NCBI RefSeq assembly: GCF_000633515.1
Contig: NZ_AYMP01000049.1
Span: forward strand, 25,591 to 89,590
Reading direction: 5' to 3'
DNA: 64,000 nucleotides
From: Morganella morganii H1r
Lineage (GTDB): Bacteria > Pseudomonadota > Gammaproteobacteria > Enterobacterales > Enterobacteriaceae
A program made the translations under genes and the position numbers. A model generated the notes under the pieces. It saw only the letters and a program-made list of their open reading frames with translations, made no database searches and was not told the DNA's origin. Shown one piece after another: positions 52,868-63,197 of this stretch; position 1 is the first letter of the stretch, and each line of letters starts with the position of its first letter.

Positions 52868-53725
52868 ATGATGTATCCGAGCGAAGAAAAGCTTTCTGCC
52901 CCGGTTGAATGGGTCGACTGCACCGGCGATTATCAGGATATTCTGTTTCATAAATCAAAAGACGGGATCGCCAAAATCACCATTAATCGTCCGCAGGTGC
53001 GCAATGCGTTCCGTCCGTTAACAGTGAAAGAAATGATCAGCGCGCTGGCGAATGCCCGTTATGATGACGGCATCGGCACCATTATTTTTACCGGACAGGG
53101 CGAAAAAGCCTTCTGTGCGGGCGGTGATCAGAAAATCCGCGGTGACTACGGTGGCTACCGTGATGACAGCGGCACACATCATCTGAATGTCCTCGATTTA
53201 CAGCGCGATATCCGTACCTGTCCGAAGCCGGTGGTGGCGATGGTGGCAGGTTATGCTATCGGCGGCGGTCATGTGCTGCACATGATCTGTGACCTGACCA
53301 TCGCGGCGGATAACGCGGTATTCGGTCAGACCGGGCCGAAAGTCGGTTCATTTGACGGCGGCTGGGGTGCTTCTTACATGGCGCGGATTGTCGGTCAGAA
53401 AAAAGCCCGTGAAATCTGGTTCCTGTGCCGTCAGTACAATGCACAGGAAGCACTGGATATGGGGCTGGTCAACACCGTGGTGCCTTACGCGGATCTGGAA
53501 AAAGAGACCGTGCGCTGGTGCCGTGAGATGCTGGAAAACAGCCCGATGGCGCTGCGCTGCCTGAAAGCGGCACTCAATGCGGATTGTGACGGTCAGTCCG
53601 GTCTGCAGGAGCTGGCGGGTAATGCCACGATGCTGTTCTATATGACCGAAGAAGGCCAGGAAGGGCGTAACGCATTCAACGAAAAACGCTCACCGGATTT
53701 CTCTAAATTCAAACGTAACCCGTAA
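52868..53725 (+). CDS. menB: 1,4-dihydroxy-2-naphthoyl-CoA synthase
   Basis: A crotonase-family enzyme that closes the naphthoquinone ring from o-succinylbenzoyl-CoA. At 285 residues it equals E. coli MenB. Visible are [32 protein letters not shown] (oxyanion and active loop), and [23 protein letters not shown] 52868 gives MMYPSEEKL, aligned with E. coli; AAGGAACTCACC is the ribosome site. The frame is open back to 52706 inside menH, without support. Confidence 0.96.
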   Translation: MMYPSEEKLSAPVEWVDCTGDYQDILFHKSKDGIAKITINRPQVRNAFRPLTVKEMISALANARYDDGIGTIIFTGQGEKAFCAGGDQKIRGDYGGYRDDSGTHHLNVLDLQRDIRTCPKPVVAMVAGYAIGGGHVLHMICDLTIAADNAVFGQTGPKVGSFDGGWGASYMARIVGQKKAREIWFLCRQYNAQEALDMGLVNTVVPYADLEKETVRWCREMLENSPMALRCLKAALNADCDGQSGLQELAGNATMLFYMTEEGQEGRNAFNEKRSPDFSKFKRNP

Positions 53726-54696
53726 TGCGCCACGCCACATTATACAGTTTCAGCCTGCCGATGGAGGCAGGCGTTATTTTGCGTAATCAGCGCCTGAAAA
53801 CCCGTGACGGACTGCTGGTCTGCCTGCGGGAGGATGATCGCGAAGGGTGGGGGGAAATCTCCCCGTTGCCGGAGTTCAGCCGTGAAACCCTTGCGCAAGC
53901 CCTGCAGGCGGCAGAAGCGTGGATCGCGGCCTGGTGTCAGGGCAATGATCCGGCGGAAAGCCCGCTGCCGTCAGTCGCATTCGGCCTGAGCTGCGCACTC
54001 GCTGAGCTGGATGATACGCTGCCGCAGATCCTCAGTACCCGCAAAGCACCGCTCTGCACCGGTGACCCGGATGATCTGATCCTTGCACTCGATGCCATGG
54101 ACGGTGAGAAAATCGCCAAAGTGAAAGTCGGGCTGTATGAGGCAGTCCGGGACGGCATGGTGGTGAATCTGCTGCTGGAGGCGGTGCCGGATCTGCGCCT
54201 GCGTCTGGATGCCAACCGCAGCTGGACCCGGGCCAAAGCGGACGGTTTCGCGAAATATGTGGCGCCGGAACACCGCACGCGGATCGATTTCCTCGAAGAG
54301 CCGTGCAAAACGCCGGAAGAGTCCCTGTGTTATGCACAGGACACCGGTATCGCCATTGCCTGGGATGAATCTGTCCGTGAACCGGGATTTACGGTAACAG
54401 CACAGCCCGGTGTGACAGCGATTGTGATCAAACCCACGCTGACGGGCAGTATCGCCCGCTGCCGTGAACTGATCACTGCGGCGCACCGCGAAGGGTTGCA
54501 GGCGGTGATCAGCTCCTCGGTGGAGAGCAGTTTCGGCCTGACACAACTGGCGCGTCTTGCCGGATGGCTGACGCCGGACACGCTGCCGGGGCTGGATACG
54601 CTTTCCCTGATGCAGTCACAGCTGGTGCGCCCGTGGCCGGGCAGCACACTGGCACTGATAACCGCAGAGCAATTAACTCAGACAGGACAATGGTAA
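53725..54696 (+). CDS. menC: o-succinylbenzoate synthase
   Basis: An enolase-superfamily dehydratase that makes o-succinylbenzoate from SHCHC. The 323 residues show the base lysine in KVKVGLYEA (near 133), metal ligands in LRLDANRSW (near 161), FLEEPCK (near 190) and AWDESVRE (near 213), and the second lysine in VIKPTLTG (near 235). It begins on the last base of the menB stop (TAATG). Confidence 0.93.
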   Translation: MRHATLYSFSLPMEAGVILRNQRLKTRDGLLVCLREDDREGWGEISPLPEFSRETLAQALQAAEAWIAAWCQGNDPAESPLPSVAFGLSCALAELDDTLPQILSTRKAPLCTGDPDDLILALDAMDGEKIAKVKVGLYEAVRDGMVVNLLLEAVPDLRLRLDANRSWTRAKADGFAKYVAPEHRTRIDFLEEPCKTPEESLCYAQDTGIAIAWDESVREPGFTVTAQPGVTAIVIKPTLTGSIARCRELITAAHREGLQAVISSSVESSFGLTQLARLAGWLTPDTLPGLDTLSLMQSQLVRPWPGSTLALITAEQLTQTGQW

Positions 54697-56087
54697 TGAC
54701 GGCAGCACAATGGCCGTGGGTTGCACATGCTCAGCAGACACCGCATAAAACCGCGCTGCGCTGTGCGGACTCATCGCTGACATGGGCAGAGCTGACGGCG
54801 CTGGCGGATGCCCGTGCCGCCGGGTTTTATCAGCAGGGAGTGCGGGAAAGTAACTGTGTGGTGCTGCGCGGCAAAAACAGCACAGAACTGGTGATCGATT
54901 TTCTGGCGCTGCTGCGTTGCGGGGCGGTGATTCTGACACTTAATCCCGCACTGCCGCGCGGGTTACAGGCGGAACTGGCCGCGTCACTCGATGCGGATTA
55001 TCTGTGTGACCGGAGCGACGGCACAATCGCGCTGCCGCTGAAAACCCTGGATCCGTCCGTGACCGGCACAGCACCGCCGGACGTGATCCCGCATCCGAAA
55101 CGGCTGGCAACACTGATCCTGACATCCGGATCCACCGGGTTACCGAAAGCCATTGCCCACCGTCCGGTCGCGCATCTGGCTGCGGCACAGGGCGTGGTCT
55201 CACTGCTCAATTATCAGGCGGGTGACAGCTGGCTGTTATCGTTGCCGTTGTGTCATGTTTCAGGACAGGGGATTCTCTGGCGCTGGCTGCTGCAGGGCGG
55301 GGAAATGGTTCTCAGGGCTGAGGGGGAAACGCTGGCGGAATCGCTGCGCGGATGTACTCACGCCTCGCTGGTACCGACACAGCTCTGGCGTCTGCTGCAA
55401 TCACCGGAAACGCTGCCGCCGCTGCAGGATGTCCTGCTCGGTGGTGCGGCAATCCCTGTTGCGCTGACGGAAGCGGCGGAAGCCCGCGGGATCCGCTGCT
55501 GGTGCGGTTACGGTATGACTGAATTTGCCTCAACAGTCTGTGCCAAACGGGCGGACGGCAAACCGGGAGTCGGGTATCCGCTGTCCGGCAAAGATATCCG
55601 CCTGGATGAGCAACAGCAAATCCTGGTCAACGGCGACAGTTTTGCCGCCGGTGTCTGGCTGAACGGCGCGCTGCATACATTGCCGGCCCATGACGGCTGG
55701 TACCCGACCCGTGACAAAGGCCATATGCAGGATGGTGAGCTGGTGATCGACGGACGGCTGGATAATCTTTTCTGCTGCGGCGGTGAGAATGTCCAGCCGG
55801 AAGTGACAGAAAAGCAGCTGATGCACTATCCGCTGATCACGGAGTGTCTGGTGGTACCGGTCAGCAGTGACGAGTTCGGTGCTGTGCCGGTGTATCTGAT
55901 CCGTGATTATGATGACTGGACAGATGAACAGCGGCAGCATTTCAGTGACTGGTGTCTGGCGGAACTGCCTGCCTTTATGCGCCCGGCAGCCTGCTATGCA
56001 TTACCGGAAGCGGATGCGGGCAGTGGTATCAAACGCACCCGCGCACCGCTGATCCGGATGGCGCAGGATCGTTTTCATACCCGCTGA
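54696..56087 (+). CDS. menE: o-succinylbenzoate-CoA ligase
   Basis: An AMP-forming acyl-CoA synthetase that activates o-succinylbenzoate. The 463-residue protein has the P-loop LILTSGSTGLPKAIAH near residue 132, GYGMTEFAS near 271 and a C-terminal RLDNLFCCGGENVQPE. ATG 54696 overlaps the menC stop and has AGGA eight bases upstream; the frame is open to 54564. It is last in the men operon and is followed by a strong terminator. Confidence 0.93.
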   Translation: MTAAQWPWVAHAQQTPHKTALRCADSSLTWAELTALADARAAGFYQQGVRESNCVVLRGKNSTELVIDFLALLRCGAVILTLNPALPRGLQAELAASLDADYLCDRSDGTIALPLKTLDPSVTGTAPPDVIPHPKRLATLILTSGSTGLPKAIAHRPVAHLAAAQGVVSLLNYQAGDSWLLSLPLCHVSGQGILWRWLLQGGEMVLRAEGETLAESLRGCTHASLVPTQLWRLLQSPETLPPLQDVLLGGAAIPVALTEAAEARGIRCWCGYGMTEFASTVCAKRADGKPGVGYPLSGKDIRLDEQQQILVNGDSFAAGVWLNGALHTLPAHDGWYPTRDKGHMQDGELVIDGRLDNLFCCGGENVQPEVTEKQLMHYPLITECLVVPVSSDEFGAVPVYLIRDYDDWTDEQRQHFSDWCLAELPAFMRPAACYALPEADAGSGIKRTRAPLIRMAQDRFHTR

Positions 56088-56094
56088 GTTCATA

Positions 56095-56132
56095 TAAAAA
56101 AACCGCTGCGGTCACGGATCGCAGCGGTTTTG
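56095..56132. terminator. bidirectional terminator between menE and katA
   Basis: AACCGCTGCG pairs with CGCAGCGGTT across a nine-base loop, with an A run on the left and T-rich bases on the right, serving both convergent genes. Confidence 0.85.
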
Positions 56133-56148
56133 TCATGTCATCACACGA

Positions 56149-57591
56149 TTATTTTTTCAGTTTTGCGATTGCGGCTTCCACACCGGCACCGTATTCCGGA
56201 TGCACCTGTTTAAACAGCGCTATCTGGCGTGCCTGAGTCGCTTCTGCGGCCTGCACCAGTTCACCGGCGATGCGGGCAAACATACGCTGATGCTCTGCGT
56301 CACTAAGAAGTTCATACAGCGCACGCGGCTGGCTGAAGTAATCGGTATCTTCGCGGTGGTTCCAGTGGTCGGCGGCACCGTCGACAGACAGCGGCGGCTC
56401 ACTGAAATCCGGCTGCTCCTGAAAGAGACCGGCACTGTTCGGTTCATACGTTTCCGCATTACCGCTGTTGCCGTCGATACGCATTGCGCCGTCACGGTGA
56501 TAGTTGTGGAACGGGCAGCGCGGTTTATTGACCGGGATCTGGTGGTGGTTGACCCCTAAACGGTAGCGGTGAGCATCGCCGTAGGAGAACAGACGCCCCT
56601 GCAACATTTTATCCGGTGAGAAACCGATACCGGGAACCACGTTGGCCGGGCTGAATGCCGCCTGTTCCACATCGGAGAAATAGTTTTCAGGGTTACGGTT
56701 CAGCTCAAAATAACCGACATCCATCAGCGGATAATCCGCATGCGGCCATACTTTGGTCAGATCAAACGGGTTATACGGTACTTTTGCCGCATCGGTTTCC
56801 GGCATCACCTGAATCTGCAGATTCCAGCGCGGATAATCACCTTTCTCAATTGCACTGAACAGATCACGCTGTGAACTTTCACGATCTTTCCCGATTAACT
56901 GCTCTGCCTCATCATCCATCAGGTTAGCAATGCCCTGCTGGCAGCGGAAGTGGAATTTCACCCAGAACCGCTCATTATTACCGTTGATAAAGCTGTAAGT
57001 ATGACTGCCGAAACCGTGCATATTGCGGTAGCTCTGCGGCAGACCACGGTCACTGACATCGATGGTCAGCTGGTGGAGTGATTCCGGCAGATGGGAGAAA
57101 AAATCCCATTTGTAAGCCATATTGCGCAGGTTAGTGCGCGGGTCACGTTTTACCACGTGGTTCAGATCGGGGAATTTAAGCGGGTCACGCAGGTAGAACA
57201 CCGGGGTATTGTTACCGACCATATCCCAGTTGCCTTCCTCGGTATAAAATTTCAGGGCAAAGCCGCGGATATCCCGTTCCGCATCTGCCGCACCGCGCTC
57301 ACCGGCTACGGTGGAGAAGCGGGCAAACATATCGGTTTTTTTGCCGACCTGAGAGAAAATTTTTGCGCGGGTAAAACGGGTAATATCATGGGTGACGGTA
57401 AATGTACCGAATGCACCGGAGCCTTTGGCGTGCATACGGCGCTCCGGGATCACTTCGCGGTCGAAATGCGCCAGTTTTTCCAGAAACCACACATCCTGTA
57501 ACAGCATAGGGCCGCGTTTTCCGGCGGTCATGACATTGTTGTTATCAACAACGGGGGCGCCCGCAGCTGTTGTTAATCCTTTCTTTTTCAT
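56149..57591 (-). CDS. katA: monofunctional haem catalase KatA
   Basis: It splits hydrogen peroxide into water and oxygen. The 480-residue small-subunit (clade 3) catalase closely resembles Proteus mirabilis KatA: distal His H54 in [14 protein letters not shown]127 in [13 protein letters not shown], and the proximal Tyr near 337 in [20 protein letters not shown] lies before ATG 57591; the frame is open to 57672. E. coli has no katA here, so this is a lineage-specific gene. Its position after men may be coincidental. Confidence 0.95.
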   Translation of the reverse strand: MKKKGLTTAAGAPVVDNNNVMTAGKRGPMLLQDVWFLEKLAHFDREVIPERRMHAKGSGAFGTFTVTHDITRFTRAKIFSQVGKKTDMFARFSTVAGERGAADAERDIRGFALKFYTEEGNWDMVGNNTPVFYLRDPLKFPDLNHVVKRDPRTNLRNMAYKWDFFSHLPESLHQLTIDVSDRGLPQSYRNMHGFGSHTYSFINGNNERFWVKFHFRCQQGIANLMDDEAEQLIGKDRESSQRDLFSAIEKGDYPRWNLQIQVMPETDAAKVPYNPFDLTKVWPHADYPLMDVGYFELNRNPENYFSDVEQAAFSPANVVPGIGFSPDKMLQGRLFSYGDAHRYRLGVNHHQIPVNKPRCPFHNYHRDGAMRIDGNSGNAETYEPNSAGLFQEQPDFSEPPLSVDGAADHWNHREDTDYFSQPRALYELLSDAEHQRMFARIAGELVQAAEATQARQIALFKQVHPEYGAGVEAAIAKLKK

Positions 57592-57887
57592 CACATATCT
57601 CCAGTCGGTAAAGGGAAAAAGACACTGATTGCAGAAATTGGCGCGATGTGCAAAATCAGCATGGTAAATCATAAATTGTACTGAGCGTTGTTGTTTTTAT
57701 CTGTATTTATGACTTGCTATAAAATATAGCACTGTCATAAAAAGAATGTATCAATTTGATGGATTGGCGTGACCTATTGATTGAATATATAGATAACTTT
57801 ACATAAAAATCAGAATATTAACTTTCAAACGGTGACAGTTTCGGGGAGAATGCCCGAAACCCTGTCTGAATTTATGTGGTGGCAAAA

Positions 57888-58427
57888 ATGAAAAAATATA
57901 AAGCAGCTGCGGCTGCAACACTGATGCTTGCGGCAGGTGCTGCAAATGCAATCTCGATGGACGTTGAAGCCGGTAAAAAATATACCGATATCAATGTGGG
58001 CGTAGGTGACCCGTACTCCGGTCTGTCATTTGACGGTAACTGGGCACGCAGTGATCACCAGGGACAGTTAGGCGGCGCACGTGCCAAATTTGCCTTCCCG
58101 CTGGGCCCGGTTTCCGCGAGTGTCGGCGGTAAAGCCGTTTACCTGGACCCGGATGTGGGTAAAAAAGGCCTGGCTGTTGCACCGGGTGTCGGTGTGGCGT
58201 GGAGCATCCTGCCGTCAGTGCGTGTTTATGGTGAGTTTTACGGCGCGCCGTCAGGCCTGACTTCCGGTAATGATTCATACAAAGAAGCGGATGTGGGGGC
58301 GAACTGGACAGTGTTTGCGCCGCTGAATGTGAAAGCCGGTTACCGTATGATTGAAGTTGAATCGAATAACGGTCATGAAAACCGTATCGCGGATGGCGCT
58401 TATCTGGGCGCGGGGCTGAGTTTCTGA
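57888..58427 (+). CDS. yfaZ: YfaZ-type outer-membrane protein
   Basis: A 179-residue secreted protein. The N-terminus MKKYKAAAAATLMLAAGAANA is a clear signal peptide with a predicted cut after ANA (about residue 20). The mature part alternates polar and nonpolar residues like an eight-stranded beta-barrel and ends in LGAGLSF, the terminal Phe being typical of outer-membrane barrels. The pattern recalls the YfaZ family of uncertain function. ATG 57888 is chosen for the signal peptide; GTG 57876 is an alternative. It is monocistronic. Confidence 0.75.
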   Translation: MKKYKAAAAATLMLAAGAANAISMDVEAGKKYTDINVGVGDPYSGLSFDGNWARSDHQGQLGGARAKFAFPLGPVSASVGGKAVYLDPDVGKKGLAVAPGVGVAWSILPSVRVYGEFYGAPSGLTSGNDSYKEADVGANWTVFAPLNVKAGYRMIEVESNNGHENRIADGAYLGAGLSF

Positions 58428-58443
58428 TCCCCGTTTTGCAGAC

Positions 58444-58474
58444 AAAAAAACCCGTTCACTGAACGGGTTTTTTT
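58444..58474. terminator. bidirectional terminator between yfaZ and satP
   Basis: AAACCCGTTC pairs with GAACGGGTTT with a three-base loop, an A run at the left and a T run at the right. Confidence 0.92.
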
Positions 58475-58491
58475 ATACGGGAGAGCCGTTA

Positions 58492-59061
58492 TCAGGCGTG
58501 ACGTTCACCGATAGGTAAAATTGTCCGGCCATACTGCTCATTCAGTACTTCAGCCATTGCCAGATAAAATGCAGTCGCACCACATAAAATACCTTCATAA
58601 CCGGCAAATTTCAGTAATGCAGCATTACCGGTAGCATTACCGATAACCAGCAGGGCGAATAAAATCACCAGTAAAAAGAAAACCGCGCGCAGTGTCAGGT
58701 TTGCTTTCAGTGTGGCAATAAACATAAAGAACGAGAAAATACCCCACAGTGCCAGATACACAGCCAGGAATTCATGGCTGGTTGCCTCGCCGAATCCCAT
58801 TGACGGCATGACCAGTATGCCGACCAGACTTATCCAGAAAAAGCCATACGATGTAAAGGCAGTAGCAGCGAAAGTATTTCCTTTCTTATATTCAAAAAGA
58901 CCTGCGATGACCTGCGCAATGCCACCGTAGAAAATCCCCATGCTCAGAATAACAGAAGCCATCGGGAAGAATCCGGCGTTGTGGACATTCAGCAGGATAG
59001 TCGTCATACCAAATCCCAGTAAGCCCAGCGGGCCTGGATTCGCGATACGGTCAGAGCTCAT
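58492..59061 (-). CDS. satP: succinate-acetate/proton symporter SatP
   Basis: An inner-membrane carrier of the GPR1/FUN34/YaaH family that takes up acetate and succinate. The 189-residue protein has six hydrophobic helices, the family signature NPGPLGLLGFGMTTILLN near residue 8 and a C-terminal EVLNEQYGRTILPIGE. It matches E. coli SatP (188). Its substrate fits the presence of ackA-pta in the same window, though that is 36 kb away. A long gene-free region lies upstream. Confidence 0.94.
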   Translation of the reverse strand: MSSDRIANPGPLGLLGFGMTTILLNVHNAGFFPMASVILSMGIFYGGIAQVIAGLFEYKKGNTFAATAFTSYGFFWISLVGILVMPSMGFGEATSHEFLAVYLALWGIFSFFMFIATLKANLTLRAVFFLLVILFALLVIGNATGNAALLKFAGYEGILCGATAFYLAMAEVLNEQYGRTILPIGERHA

Positions 59062-59979
59062 AGAACCTCAATCAGATATATATAAAAGAGAGACACGCTA
59101 TTCAAAGGCGCGGATGATAAGGGGAAACGCGCAGGAATACAACTATAAAAAACTGTTTACTGCAGGGAGAATGTTAAATATTAATATTTTGTAAAACAAG
59201 ATGTCTTGTTTACGACAGATTTGTTTAAAAACATAGCGAAACGAAAGCACTTCACTGCCGGATGGAATAACCTGTTTATTTTACCGTTAATAAGTGTATT
59301 CAAATTATGATTAAGCGTAATTACGCAGAATTATTTTATAATCTTATTAAATAAAGAGAACTGAGTAATAATAGAGCGGAAAGTGTTTATTACTGTTACT
59401 AATAAAAATATAATTAACTATGGCAATAAAACTACGTATTAAAGGTGTGATGTATATCGGTTAATACTTATATCCCTATATTGTGTAAATACCATCATTC
59501 CCACATAAAGAGTAAAGGAATAATGTGAACTACTGCTTGTTGAAGGGGCATTGAGATTTTATATGATTATAATAATCCATAAATGAGTACGACGAATTTA
59601 TTTAATTTAATTTATTTACTTCTTAAAAAAGGACGTTATTTATGCAGGTAAAAATTGATAAATTTATGTATTTTAATAGCGAAAAAGCACATATCGCATG
59701 ATATAGTATTAACCAATAAACAACCAGAAAGTAACAATCCGCAGCAATGATCGCATGTATTTGGCATAACTGTTTGATACTAGTCACTTTTCGGTTTTTT
59801 CAAAAAAATATTCTCCGGAATAATATGTTTTTCTTTGAACATTAAATGCAATGTGACGATAATAAATCTCAAGGGATTTTTAGATAATTCTTACCGGAGT
59901 GTCAGTCAACAGCAATGCCGGGATGTCTTAAGTAAAGACGGACAGGCTGTCGTTATATTAAAAATAAATAGGCATAAAT
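59062..59979. other. AT-rich gene-free interval
   Basis: About 918 bases, clearly more AT-rich than the surrounding genes. No frame shows a recognised motif or good ribosome site. It must carry the satP promoter (minus strand) and the promoter of the small gene at 59980. A small RNA cannot be excluded. Confidence 0.5.
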
Positions 59980-60180
59980 ATGATTTCAGAACGAGTTAGC
60001 GACGCATATGTTTATGGCGAAATTTGCCAGGCAATCGGCAGAGCCGCTGTCCTTTTATGCAAAAGTGGCGAGCCTGTGACTAAAGAAGCCATTCAGGTAA
60101 TGCTGGAAATATATTGGGAACAGCAGAATGATGACTTTATGAATGTCATCTATGAAAAAGCTATCAATGCACTGGACTGA
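59980..60180 (+). CDS. small YmgB/AriR-like protein
   Basis: A 66-residue acidic, helical protein. The run AIGRAAVLLCKSGEPVTKEAI followed by a helix with EIYWEQQNDDF and a final hydrophobic helix resembles the pattern of the E. coli small proteins YcgZ, YmgA and AriR (YmgB), which connect stress, Rcs signalling and biofilm. Sequence identity appears low, so the family call is tentative. The ATG has only weak AGGC upstream. It is alone, with no terminator identified. Confidence 0.5.
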   Translation: MISERVSDAYVYGEICQAIGRAAVLLCKSGEPVTKEAIQVMLEIYWEQQNDDFMNVIYEKAINALD

Positions 60181-60431
60181 CAGCTGTCAGTCTTAATTCT
60201 GAATAAAGGAGAACTCAGCCGCGCAATCCCTGCCTTTTTGTGGTTGCGGTTCTCTATTTGGTATTCCGTCTTTTCCTTGCCCGCCATATCCGCCGCCGTA
60301 TTCTCAGCGCGGTTATGCACCGGCATCTCAAATAAATGTACTGTGACAGCGGCACGGCAGTTCTCTGACGCGGGGGCGGCTGATGATTATTGTCAGGTGG
60401 ACGGTGCGGAAATATTATGGCTATAAAACCG

Positions 60432-60608
60432 TCAGAACAGAGAGAATAAGATCACCACCGGCAGTGACATCGGCCAGGTGAGGGCTATCAGCAGACAACT
60501 GAGCAGGCGGAAAAACGGGTTCGGATCTTTTGTCAGGAAAAAAGTCAGAATAAATGAAAAAAGACCACCTGTTGCGTAGATAGTCAGTAAAATCTGTGCT
60601 GAGGACAT
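60432..60608 (-). CDS. GhoT/OrtT-type small membrane toxin
   Basis: A 58-residue protein with two hydrophobic helices. The C-terminal third RLLSCLLIALTWPMSLPVVI is nearly that of E. coli GhoT, whose LTWPMSLPV...LFSLF end is the family hallmark. GhoT damages the cytoplasmic membrane and lowers ATP, favouring persistence; OrtT is the antitoxin-less relative. ATG 60608 gives the GhoT length (57); upstream in-frame codons to 60650 lack support, and no clear Shine-Dalgarno site is seen. No GhoS-like RNase gene is adjacent, so it looks like an orphan. Confidence 0.72.
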   Translation of the reverse strand: MSSAQILLTIYATGGLFSFILTFFLTKDPNPFFRLLSCLLIALTWPMSLPVVILFSLF

Positions 60609-61416
60609 AACGGTTACATTAGTTAAACTGATGAGGGTAGTGTATCTCACCCGGCGTGATAAATCATGGCGGATCTGCTGCCGGCACAGAAATTTTTGCG
60701 ATTTTCCGTGCCGGCAGTGGTGTTTTACAGCCCTGCTGATAAGAAAATGCTCCCGTGAGGGAGCAAAAATAAAGAAAAATAACGAAGAAATGCACGATTA
60801 TCTGTTCTGATAATAATGATTAATGACAAAATTACTATACGGTTATTCCTGTCTTTATGCTAAATACAAGGCGGGATCACATTTTCATCAGTCGAAATCT
60901 GACAGGACAGGCAAAAAAATTGCCGATCAGCTGACCGGCAAAAAATATATTAAGAGCAATGTATACAATCCGGTATATAACAGATTATATAACGCTATGG
61001 TAGCGGAAACAGGTCAGCGGCGAAAGCTTTTTTTCACGAGAGTGTGTCACAGAGCAAAGTTTGGCCCGGAATCAGTATCCGCCTGTGATGAACCGCGCTG
61101 GCCGGGATACCCGGATTGCTCTTCTTATGTTGCGTTGCCGGTAACAGAAATAAGGAACATTGCCCGGAAATAATGCCGGGATTTATTATTGATTATAAAT
61201 ATGGGATTTTATTATTAAGTCTTCGCGTTACTTAAAATAGTAAATAAATAAAGTAAAATACTCTTTTAAAATAACAGGTAATACATTTTTAGTTTTCAGG
61301 CTAAATGCAATCACATGTTTTAATTCAGACAACAAAATAAATTATGGCGGTAAATTGAAAGAAGCGCGTGATAAATCACGCCATAAAACAAGTGTTTACG
61401 TAACTATATGTAATAA
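60609..61416. other. AT-rich interval upstream of the GhoT-like gene
   Basis: About 800 bases. A 116-codon plus-strand frame at 60823-61173 has no ribosome site, no motif and runs through AT-rich DNA with hairpins, so I do not call it. A seven-base perfect hairpin TGCTCCC/GGGAGCA lies at 60748-60765. No other structure is supported. Confidence 0.45.
60748..60765 (-). terminator. hairpin, possible minus-strand terminator
   Basis: TGCTCCC and GGGAGCA pair with a GTGA loop; on the minus strand it is followed by TTTTC. No minus-strand gene is known upstream of it, so it could end a small RNA. Confidence 0.35.
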
Positions 61417-61497
61417 ATGGAGTTTTATGATGATGTTTTCAGCGGTTTTATTGAGTTAATAGATCGTGTTAAACGCTGTATTAAAGCGAAAAAGTAA
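61417..61497 (+). CDS. possible 26-residue small protein
   Basis: A frame of 26 codons encodes MEFYDDVFSGFIELIDRVKR followed by CIKAKK. The product would be an amphipathic helix with an acidic start and basic end, which is unusual for random AT-rich sequence. No ribosome site is evident and no family is recognised. It is offered only as a candidate. Confidence 0.2.
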   Translation: MEFYDDVFSGFIELIDRVKRCIKAKK

Positions 61498-61696
61498 CGA
61501 TGATTAATAGAACGAAAAAAAAGAAATAAAAAAATATACAGGGAAATATTTCTTATGGTAAAGTCTGGCTGATTCTTAATAAGAGGTGTCTTTTTTTTAA
61601 ACAATTACTATCAGATATGACAATACGGATATTACCTGTCATTCGTTAAGGGGCTTATTCGCCGCAAATCAGCACAGCAATATAAGAGGTATAACT

Positions 61697-63151
61697 TTGA
61701 CCGATATAATTAATACATTAAACGGACTGCTCTGGAACCACCTGCTCATCTATTTATTACTGGGTATCGGACTGTACTTCACATTTCGTACCGGATTTAT
61801 CCAATTCCGTCACTTCGGACACATGTTCAGCGTGCTAAAGCACAGTAAGAAATCGGATAAATCCGGCATCTCGCCGTTCCAGGCGCTTTGTACAAGCCTG
61901 GCCGCACGGGTCGGCACCGGAAACCTGACCGGGGTGGCGATCGCCCTGACTGCAGGTGGCCCCGGCGCTATATTCTGGATGTGGGTGGTTGCCGTGATCG
62001 GGATGGCGACATCCTTTATCGAAAGCACACTTGCACAGCTCTATAAAACACGGGACGACCAGGGAAATTATCGCGGCGGACCGGCGTATTATATGGAACG
62101 CGGACTGAAAGCCCGCTGGATGGGCGTGTTGTTCTCAATCTTTCTGATTATTGCGTTCGGGCTGGTCTTTAATGCAGTTCAGGCCAATTCGATTGCCCAG
62201 GCGTCCAAAATGGCCTTTGGTGCGGATGCCGGTTATGTCGGTGCCGTGCTGGTGGTTATCTGCGGCGTGATCATTTTCGGCGGTCTGCGTTCGATTGCCC
62301 GTGTGGCGGAGCTGGTGGTACCGGTGATGGCGGTTGCGTATCTAATCCTCGCCTTCTGGGTGATGGGCCATTACGCAGAGCGTCTGCCGGATGTCTTTAT
62401 GCTGATTATCAAAAGTGCCTTCGGGTTACAGGAAGCGGTTTCCGGCGCTGTCGGTTACGGTGTGGCACAGGCTATGATTAACGGCGTACAGCGCGGCCTG
62501 TTCTCGAATGAGGCCGGTATGGGTTCCGCGCCGAATGCCGCCGCTTCCGCAGCACCGTTCCCGCCGCATCCGGTTTCGCAGGGGTATGTGCAGATGCTGG
62601 GTGTTTTCATGGACACACTGGTTATCTGCAGTGCCACTGCGATGATTATTCTGTCCTCCGGTGTGCTGGATAATCCGCAGGGGAATATTAACGGGATTGA
62701 AATCACACAGCTGGCGCTGAGCTCGGTTGTCGGCAGCTGGGGTTCCATCTTTGTGGCTGTAGCGATTTTCTTCTTCGCGTTTACCTCTATTATTGCCAAT
62801 TACGCCTATGCAGAGAGCAATATGGTGTTCCTTGAACATAAGCACACCAAAGGGCTGTTTGTGCTGCGTCTGGCGGCGCTGGGTATGGTGATGTTCGGGG
62901 CGTTGTCAGAAATGCCGCTGGTCTGGAAAATGGCAGATTTCTCGATGGGGCTGATGGCGGTGACGAATCTGATTGCGATTCTGTTGTTATCCGGCGTTGC
63001 ATTTAAGCTGGCGAAAGATTATAACCAACAGCGTAAAACGGGGAAATTACCGCAGTTTGATATCAACCTTTATCCTGAAATCCGTAAACAGGTCGAAGAC
63101 GGCATCTGGGAAGAAACGCCTGAATCGCTGGTTGAACAAAAAGTTAACTGA
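61697..63151 (+). CDS. alanine/glycine:Na+ symporter (AGCS family)
   Basis: A 484-residue inner-membrane carrier, similar to E. coli YaaJ. About ten hydrophobic helices are visible, with the family signature SLAARVGTGNLTGVAIALTAGGPGA (key part AARVGTGNLTGVA) near residue 69 and NEAGMGSAPNAAASA near 271. Sodium-coupled uptake of alanine or glycine is inferred. The start is TTG 61697, with AGAGGT eight bases upstream and no suitable ATG nearby; the N-terminus then aligns with YaaJ. It is monocistronic with its own terminator. Confidence 0.9.
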   Translation: MTDIINTLNGLLWNHLLIYLLLGIGLYFTFRTGFIQFRHFGHMFSVLKHSKKSDKSGISPFQALCTSLAARVGTGNLTGVAIALTAGGPGAIFWMWVVAVIGMATSFIESTLAQLYKTRDDQGNYRGGPAYYMERGLKARWMGVLFSIFLIIAFGLVFNAVQANSIAQASKMAFGADAGYVGAVLVVICGVIIFGGLRSIARVAELVVPVMAVAYLILAFWVMGHYAERLPDVFMLIIKSAFGLQEAVSGAVGYGVAQAMINGVQRGLFSNEAGMGSAPNAAASAAPFPPHPVSQGYVQMLGVFMDTLVICSATAMIILSSGVLDNPQGNINGIEITQLALSSVVGSWGSIFVAVAIFFFAFTSIIANYAYAESNMVFLEHKHTKGLFVLRLAALGMVMFGALSEMPLVWKMADFSMGLMAVTNLIAILLLSGVAFKLAKDYNQQRKTGKLPQFDINLYPEIRKQVEDGIWEETPESLVEQKVN

Positions 63152-63155
63152 TGAT

Positions 63156-63180
63156 AACACCCGCGAAAGCGGGTGTTTTT
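63156..63180 (+). terminator. terminator of the alanine symporter gene
   Basis: AACACCCGC pairs with GCGGGTGTT around a GAAA tetraloop followed by five T, four bases after the stop. Confidence 0.92.
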
Positions 63181-63197
63181 CTGTATGGGAGAGAATC

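Noticed and set aside
60238..60426. 62-codon plus-strand open frame after the AriR-like gene
   Set aside because: No ATG start, no suitably placed ribosome site and no family resemblance; the AAAGGAGAA at about 60205 is too far upstream.
60823..61173. 116-codon plus-strand open frame in the AT-rich region
   Set aside because: No ribosome site, no recognisable motif, Lys/Tyr-rich start followed by low-complexity composition; the sequence also contains hairpins typical of noncoding DNA.
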